In this document: piece by piece, positions 57,597 to 64,000 of the stretch
Numbering within the stretch: position 1 is the stretch's first letter
How the letters are laid out: each line of letters starts with the position of its first letter
NCBI GenBank assembly: GCA_027382625.1
Contig: JAJKFJ010022172.1
Location: 1 to 64,000, forward strand
Direction: 5' to 3'
Origin: Tetmemena sp. SeJ-2015
Lineage: Eukaryota > Ciliophora > Spirotrichea > Sporadotrichida > Oxytrichidae
Length of the DNA stretch: 64,000 nucleotides
Notes under the pieces: model-generated
What the model saw: the letters and a program-made list of their open reading frames with translations, nothing else
The model's database searches: none
Told to the model about the DNA's origin: nothing
Translations under genes and position numbers: made by a program

Positions 57597-57694
57597 TTTA
57601 ATAAATTACTAACTTTATTTTATAATTTAACCTAATTCTCTTATCTTATTTAGAGACCGCTAAATCGATAGAGAGAAGGTTTATTATAAGAATA

Positions 57695-60545
57695 ATGAAA
57701 TTTAAATTAGATTTTCATGGAAATGACTAGAGCTCAAATTTTAACTCAAAATCATAAAATCTTTGGAATAGACCAGGCCATTCTAATAAATTCTCCTTGG
57801 GGCTAAACACTTTGGTAGCAAAACTTTTATTCCTGACTCTGATTGCTGGTCTCTTATAAGAAATCTAGTGTCAGAAATATCTAACTTCAACTATAGAATA
57901 TATATTTATTTTTTACGATCAGGTCGACTAATTGCTACGACTGCTTGAACAATTACAATAACTCTGTCTACTGTTCAAATACGGCGCAAATGCAAAATTC
58001 CTACTGCTGTCCACTTTAGGTGAATTCTCGTAATCTATCCTGCTACACGATCCTCCAAAGAAGTCAATAGTGCTCTGATACATTTTACCTGGTCAGCTTG
58101 ACGGAGACAGAAGTCTATGGAAACAAAGAGTACTTGTAATATCTCTCCTGCGTAGATGTTAAAAACGTGTGTGGAGAACTAGGCTTATAAATTGGAGCAG
58201 TATAAGCACAATAGGGTGTTTCTAAACTAGTCCAAGTGATGCCAGAGACTTGAAACTGTATATGGACTGTTTCATATGAAGCTTAGGAAGAAGAATAGTG
58301 GATCTTCGAGAATTTGAGATAGAGCTCACCTATTAGGATTAATATTAAACAGCTCGATGGTGTTGAGGTATTCATCTTTAGGGAAGATGACATGCTCTTT
58401 CAAGTTTTACCTTCGAACATTACAGACAACGATGAGACTTACTTTGACATAGCTTGGGACGATTTTATAGACGGTGACCACTTCTATATACTTGCCTTGA
58501 AGAACTAAAACTTCTCGCTCGATCCAGATTTCATAGTAGAATTTGATATAAGCTTCATAGAGCTTTTCAAGTTTAGCTGGACTCCAACCAATTATGACAA
58601 GTCACTAATGATCGCAGCTCCTCTATTTGTCGCAATCCTACTGATTTACTCAGCCATGATATCTTTCCGCTCTAGAGTTATGAGACTTAGAAAGGCAGGC
58701 ACCAAATTGCAAATGAAGAGAGTGAAATATAAGTACTATGCATTTTTATCATTCATAAGAAAAAGCCTAAATAGAAGAAGCAGAAGAAAAAGAAGTCTCA
58801 CTTCCTGAATCCCTATCTGAATCTCCCGAATTCTGGCTCTCAGAATAGAGGAGATAAGTCTGGGGAAGGAAGCTCCAAGGCAGCTGGAAAGATAGAATAA
58901 ATCATCTTTAACGTTTTACTGAAAGAGTAGCATAAAACTTGATGAGAGCTCATTCAATAAAGCAGAGGAGATGAAGGATTTGCTGCAGAGAAGTGCCCAA
59001 TCTCTTAAGGAGAGGATAAGCAAAAATAAGCAAGAAAAGATTGAGGATAGCTTCTTCTCCTCTGAGAGCAGAAGCGATGAAAGTAGTTACAGAGATATCC
59101 CTGACACTTCTAAGAATGATGGCAATAAATCTAGCAATACAAGGCTCATATAGGGGAATGAGGCAGTGAGAACAGCAGGAGGTAAGAGGGTTAAGAGAAT
59201 AGACTCTACTAAGCAAAATAGCAACAACACTAACTCGAATAGAAACGCTGGCTCGGGTAACACTATCCAGAGGATGCAGTCAGTCAAGTTTAAAGACTCT
59301 GTCGAAGTAAACCAAGGAAGGAGAAATAATTATTACGATAACACAGCCGATATCTCTGCAAACGATTTGCAATGGCTGAACGAGTCGCAAAGTAGATTAA
59401 ACCAAATTGATGGAATGAGTCAGTCTCAAGGATCTCCCATACCATAAAGTATTTCAAGTGTTTGCATGCTTATAATTAAGTCATAAAGGAATGGGCAAAT
59501 ATTTGATTACCGAAGTCAAGACTTAAACTAGACTAAGAATAGGCTCGCTTACCAACAAATGTATAACTCTACCAGGTAGGCACCAAAGCAATAGAATAAT
59601 AAAAAGTTGCCTTTGGGAATAGTCACTCCAAAATCAGTGAAGTCTGCCAAGTCTGTTAAATCAGTAAGATCAGTCAAGTCAGTTAAGTTATTATATTTTA
59701 TAAGTAGAATTACGGAAATTAGTTGATTCATGGCCCAAGATCTACATCTAGAGAAAAGAGGAACAATCTTTGTCATTTTTAAATAATCCTCTAAATTAAA
59801 GCCAGATGAGTTTGAGCAACCTTTCTTACAAAAGTCAGGTACAAGCGTAAGTGTTGAAATCTACTTTCAAAAAGTCTGTAAAAAAACCAACTTAGCCTTC
59901 ACCAGCTAGACCTTCTCGCTCTCAAAATACCAAGAGGAGTTAAAAGTCAATTTAAAGTGCGCATTCTAGAATGAACCGCAGCAAGCTCTCCAAAATCTCA
60001 ATCATACTAAAACCGTTCATTTGAGGAAGAAAAACAAGGCACAAATAGTAGAAATTTAACTCCTTAGCCAAGAATTGGAGTAACTACATCTGCAATTCAA
60101 CCACTTCAAACTAGTGGTTAATAAGGAAATAAATTTTATTACTAAATTCATATTAGAAAACTTTTCGGTTAGAGAAACAGAGGTAGTGAGGATGTGTCAA
60201 AGCACGATAAGTATGTGTCTAATTAGAAAAAGTCTAAGTCTTAGCAGTTTAAGTATGATATAAATGGATAGGTTGTTCCTATTTAAGAGGACGAGAGCGC
60301 AAGTTAAGGCATCTCTCAAACTTAAATTGCGAACGCTAGAATTATAGAGGAGTTCAAATTCAATGATAATTACAGCAGTTCCCATTAGACTTCAGTGCAA
60401 GCATCTACTTTTAATAAGGATAATGGCTATTAAAATTATATTTTTATAATGGTCTTAAAGTGAGCGACTAAATGAAAACTAAGAACTCAGGCGATCTTTC
60501 TGCCAAAAACTCAAACCAATAAGAAGGAAAATTAAAATTTTAGCC
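57695..60545 (+). CDS. Cys-rich membrane protein with long Ser/Lys/Gln-rich cytoplasmic tail (family member 4)
   Basis: ATG at 57695; a 45-residue N-terminal lead then the hydrophobic LVAKLLFLTLIAGLL signal and QKYLTS, the same words that open the ectodomain of the gene at 26667. The ectodomain shows NCYDCLNNYNN, YCSN, YCCPLQVNS and a C...CSD pair, followed by a beta-rich region and one membrane helix (MIAAPLFVAILLIYSAMI, about 58608-58665). The cytoplasmic tail is very long, disordered and basic/Ser-rich, with a six-unit Ser-Val-Lys repeat at 59634-59687. A 34 bp IES with a 6 bp pointer lies at 58893-58926. Frame switches near 57900, 58260-58330, 59700-59830, 60010 and 60430-60460 indicate more. 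The exact stop is not determined; coding character ends near 60545. Confidence 0.6.
58893..58926. other. IES, 34 bp, pointer GAAAGA
   Basis: GAAAGA at 58887-58892 and 58921-58926. Excision gives GCT GGA AAG AGT AGC ATA AAA CTT GAT and continues into KAEEMKDLLQRSAQSL; unexcised, the frame stops at TGA. Confidence 0.88.
59634..59687 (+). repeat. Six 9-bp units encoding Ser-Val-Lys
   Basis: Six consecutive triplet-codon units reading Ser-Val/Ala-Lys/Arg, in the tail of the membrane protein at 57695. Codons vary between units (TCA/TCT, GTG/GCC/GTT/GTA/GTC), so the peptide rather than the DNA is conserved. Confidence 0.7.
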
Positions 60546-61057
60546 ATTTAAATTTAAAGGGAATTAACAGTCAATATCAATTATATTTTAGAATTATTTA
60601 TATTTTTTGTGGGAAAATATGCCCTTATTACTGAGGCGCTTTCGACACTTTTTCACAGTTGATTGCCCTTATTTTAAAAGAGCTTTTATTAATTTCCCTA
60701 AAATTTAAAATCATGTATAAAATTTCATTAAAAACCAATGAAAATAAGTTCTAATTCTTAGTTTATGAGCAAGTTAATTATATTTGAGCACCATTCTTTA
60801 ATTTATAAAAAGCGAGTCTTTGCATTTTCGTCCTCTTTCCATAATTCTGTTTAAGAGAGAAAGTTGAGATTTTCACTTCTCTTCTTGTTGCAATTTTTGC
60901 ATGATAATTTACCTAAGATCTTTGTGTTACATGTGATATATCCTTCGCAATTTCCTATAGATTATGACTCTTGTGATGATTAATATGTAATAACTTTAGA
61001 AATGTCCATAGTACTCTTAAAGCTTAATTTAAATTAAATAATTTGTAAGCAAAATAA
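60546..61057. other. AT-rich intergenic DNA
   Basis: No coding frame with support; a weak frame continues to the TGA at 60739 but loses coding character. Confidence 0.35.
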
Positions 61058-61318
61058 ATGCAGCTTCTAGGTAGAGGTCTTTAGCCTGAGGATGCAGAAT
61101 CCGTTCTTAGAGTGAGCGATACCTCTCTGTAATAGCCAGGCAATTAAAGCCCTGTGAAGGGCGCAAACTAAGGAGGCAGAAAAATGGTTCACTAGCAGAA
61201 GAAGTCCTCTTAAGGGGAGATATTAGAATTGGAATCACCCGACTCAATGAGTTCCAAGAACAGGCTTCCTAAATCCACCAACAACAGATAGCGACAACCT
61301 AGAAAGAAACAAGAATGA
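61058..61318 (+). CDS. Small basic protein of 86 residues, function unknown
   Basis: Single uninterrupted frame from ATG at 61058 (MQLLGRGLQPEDAESVLRVS) to TGA 61316-61318. Nine TAA/TAG codons are read as Gln, so it is invisible with the standard code. It is polar, Ser/Gln/Lys-rich, with a central acidic ELESPDS and a basic end RQRQPRKKQE; no membrane segment or known domain. The contrast in composition with the AT-rich flanks supports a real gene. Confidence 0.5.
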
Positions 61319-61714
61319 GAAGAAACTAAGATAAACCTTAAATAGAGACAAAATTCAATTTATAAATTTAATTATATAAAGAAGTATTTCTACAGCAATT
61401 TATTTCAATTTTGAGAAGTTCAGTAGAAAATTTGTTGTAGTATATAAGAATTTAAGATGTGTATGTATATAAGGAAAGACTCTAAATCAAATTTAGATTA
61501 TAATTAAAAAATATAATAAATTATCATTAATAATTGCTTAAAATATAATGACTTTATTAAACATATTACAAAAATATCAATTTAAAGTCCAGACGATAAA
61601 TTAATTCCTTGTTTAAAAAAATTATTACTTAATAAAGTATGGAATTATTTTTTTTATTAGACTCTCTGCCAATATATAATTAATATAATAAAAATCTAAG
61701 AACTTACTTTAAAA
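61319..61714. other. AT-rich intergenic DNA
   Basis: Long A/T runs, no recognised feature. Confidence 0.4.
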
Positions 61715-64000
61715 ATGAGCTACTACCCAAACTACCTATAACTCCCCGCTACTCACTCCTTTAAAAGCAACAATTTCTCTACTCAGAACAGTGCAAAATC
61801 TCTAGACAGCTTCAAGCACTTCGAGAGTTACTTCTAACAGCCACAACTAAACACTAAAAGTAAAAGCACTACTCCCTATGACTTCACCTTTGGAGGTAAG
61901 ATCACTGGTTTCAAAACCATAATTCCTCACGATGACTCTATCAGCCAGGCCAAGCCAGACTAAAAACTCCTCCTCAATAAGAGCATATTGAGAAAATTAT
62001 ATTTCGCTTATTTTCTGAGCATCCCAAAAAACATTATTTTCGAAATCACTAAGTATCTACAGGTCAACGAGATTAACAAGCTTGAGATCACTTGCTCCGC
62101 TTTCAAGCTCAGGATTGTTAGTGACTACAAATTAAATTTACTAAATTTAAATATAAAACTTTTTAATTGGATATATTTCTCAATATAATGAATTAAAAAA
62201 TATTTCCATAAATATAAATTAATTATTGACTATGTCTATAAAACAATCAAAATAAACTATATCTTATGCTCATTTCATTTAATAGTATTAATATTAAGTA
62301 TAGATGCATATTTAAAATCTCTTATGCAACAATTCGTAAGCGATTCTTTAATAAATTGTTTGATATATCGATGATGAAAAAGAGGCTGTAACTTCTAAGT
62401 ATTTCTCTTGTTAGAGCGTCTCTACTGCATCCAGCTCACTCGACGGAGATGCTTTCTAAGGTCACTCAAATAGCTACTAAAATGTTAAAAGTTTAAAAAG
62501 CGCTCTTACTTAAATAAAAGTGTTTTAGATTTTTAACTCTCCCCAAACAATGTTGTTCAAATGTTCTCCCTCTGCTTTCAAAGAGCTTAGATCAGATTTA
62601 ATCAGAAAAAGAACTTATTCACTCTAGCTTGGAGTCGTAAATTTACAAATATAGTCACTATTTTGTTTAAGATATTTTATTAGGTTAGTACAAGAAGGCT
62701 AACAGAGTAAGGTCAGAATTCATTTCATCTATTCATTTAAATCCTTAATAAAAAGCAATATAATTAATCTTTATTAAATTTTAAAGGGAAATACCAACAC
62801 AATTCTTTAAGAACTTTTAATTTTTATTTTTATTGTGGATCTATCCATTCTAGCAATTAAAAGGTTGAATCCTTAAAAAATAAATAGGAATTCAACATTA
62901 TGTGCGTTCCAACCACTTTTGAACAAGGCACCCTCATGCCCTCTCTAATTCGCACTTCCTTCAAGCTTTGCAACAAATATTCCAAGGTAGAGAAGATCAC
63001 ATTTGACAAGAAGAGGAATGAAAACTTCAGACTCCTTGAACAGTTGACCCTACCAAAGATAAAGGACATCATTAGTCAAGAGAAAGAGCAAATAGATTAC
63101 ATCAGACCTCAAATTTTCACTTATTTTGGGGAGATACTCCAAACTTAAAGCTTCAATTCATTCTAGACTCCAGAGTCAAAGGTTTTCGTATATGTCATGA
63201 GCCAATTCAAAGTACTAGCTGACACTCATTACTTAAACTTCCTAAATTAGGTGAACCAAGCTGCCAAGAAGAACAAGCCTCAACTTATTATTTAAAAAGC
63301 TCTCAATTCTTAAAAGAATCTCTATTAAATAATAAAGAGGGTACTAAATAGCAAAGATAAACTCAAATATAAAAGTAAAGTATATCTTGTTGAGGAATAT
63401 ATTACTTTTTTAAGATGTTTATTTGCTAGAACTTTAGCACTTTATTATAAAAAGGATTCGCACTAGCCCCAGTCTCAGATAAAATATCCTTTTTGCCTGA
63501 AATAGTTCTTGGAGACTTGCTTCTTTCTGTATGGAAAGACTTGCAATAAATATTTGTGTGTTTTCTTTTATGACTCTTATCTCTCCAATATTTTAGAGCA
63601 GTTAGCTTAGGTTGCGTTTAACCAACTCCATGCAATTCATTCCAATTTCGAAAAGGTAGAGTTCAACTTCTAAGCTAGGAATATAAAAAAGATCATTGTA
63701 TTTAAGTGCTCTTTTAAATAGTTATATATTTTAATGATTAAGATTCTAAAAGTTATTAGAGAGACAGAGTCAAGTGAAGCTTTCGAGAGCTTACTAATAG
63801 CTAACTATTAGAAAGCAGTAAATTGCTTCTTTGATAATGTATCTGAAAGCTGTGCCTCACTTTAAGACTTCCATTTCCTGACCAAGCAGTATTCTACACA
63901 TCTATCTACAGAGAAATCTTTAAGCTAAATCTTTTCTCAGACTAAGCTTCGCTACCTGAACACAGTTTTCTCGCGTATTCTAAGCCAATAGATTCTCTAT
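61715..64000 (+). CDS. F-box-like protein, large, continues past the window end
   Basis: ATG at 61715 (MSYYPNYLQLPATHSF). At 62015-62130 LSIPKNIIFEITKYLQVNEI followed by NKLEITCSAFKLRIV fits an F-box (substrate-adaptor end of SCF ubiquitin ligases). After AT-rich interruptions (62190-62365, 62650-62880) coding resumes with DDEKEAVTSKYFSC, CVPTTFEQGTLMPSLIRTSF, KITFDKKRNENFRLLEQLTL and, to the window end, a long helical region (YVMSQFKVLADTHYL, FLTKQYSTHLSTEKSL). It is assumed to be one gene because all blocks share strand and composition; it could be two. No stop is reached by 64000. Confidence 0.45.

Noticed and set aside
57282..57612. Plus-strand frames antisense to the four-helix protein
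   Set aside because: The minus strand encodes a coherent membrane protein with four helices; the plus frames have no domain or composition support.
1..64000. Assignment to Paramecium, Tetrahymena or Euplotes
   Set aside because: Paramecium IESs are bounded by TA and Tetrahymena eliminated DNA is mostly intergenic, whereas pointers here vary in sequence and length; Euplotes reads UGA as Cys and UAA/UAG as stop, opposite to what is seen.
1..64000. A somatic gene-sized chromosome or telomeric end
   Set aside because: No C4A4/G4T4 repeats were seen and about 35 genes are contiguous.

Overview
This window reads as germline (micronuclear) DNA of a spirotrich ciliate of the Oxytricha/Stylonychia kind. 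Three observations support this. (1) Genes read correctly only if TAA and TAG are glutamine and TGA is the sole stop; well known families (thioredoxin, MOB4, CDH1, NOC4, SPEF2, ATG12, Cdc/PIP kinases) all show this. (2) About 35 genes lie on both strands of one 64 kb stretch with no C4A4/G4T4 telomeric repeats, unlike the gene-sized somatic chromosomes of these ciliates. (3) Many conserved reading frames are broken by short AT-rich insertions bounded by a 2-6 bp direct repeat whose sequence differs each time (AAT, ATC, CCTT, CACA, GATCT, GGAGT, GAAAGA and others). Removing the insertion plus one repeat copy restores the expected protein exactly. These are internal eliminated sequences (IESs) with pointers, distinct from the GT...AG introns (about 30-115 nt) that also occur. 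The species assignment is inference; the UAR=Gln code and variable pointers are seen directly.

Layout. 1-2.5 kb: unassigned fragments and a FYVE-finger coiled-coil gene (+). 2.5-11.8 kb: NOC4 (-), a four-helix membrane protein (+), thioredoxin (+), CCDC124/Lso2 lacking its 3' end (+), a CID/RPRD-like protein (-), an RBM5/10-like splicing factor (-), MOB4 (-). 12-17.6 kb: a single long SPEF2/CPC1 central-apparatus gene with at least five IESs. 17.9-22.6 kb: papain-family protease (-), a duplicated 112 bp segment, CDH1/Fizzy-related (-), ATG12 (+). 22.8-26.6 kb: a receptor-kinase fusion, N-terminal membrane helices joined to a phosphatidylinositol-phosphate kinase (-). 26.7-31.8 kb: a Cys-rich type I membrane protein and two N-myristoylation-signal proteins ending in GAR/GAS2-like domains. 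32-38.9 kb: DCN1-like, UTP7/WDR46, an LRR protein, and a CDPK-shaped pseudokinase. 39-43.4 kb: two small membrane proteins and a coiled-coil protein. 43.4-64 kb: sparser DNA with further Cys-rich membrane proteins, a third MGNCC-type protein, an ankyrin protein with two clear IESs, and a large F-box-like gene running off the right end.

The genes are unrelated housekeeping and signalling functions, as expected when each will become its own somatic chromosome. Two local families stand out: four secreted/type I membrane proteins sharing a CC(P/S)...C...CS cysteine pattern, and four proteins beginning with myristoylation/palmitoylation-type ends (MGNCC or similar). No transposon-encoded ORF, rRNA, tRNA or CRISPR array was recognised. 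Gene limits are first ATG to first in-frame TGA after inferred IES/intron removal; where frames could not be joined this is stated.
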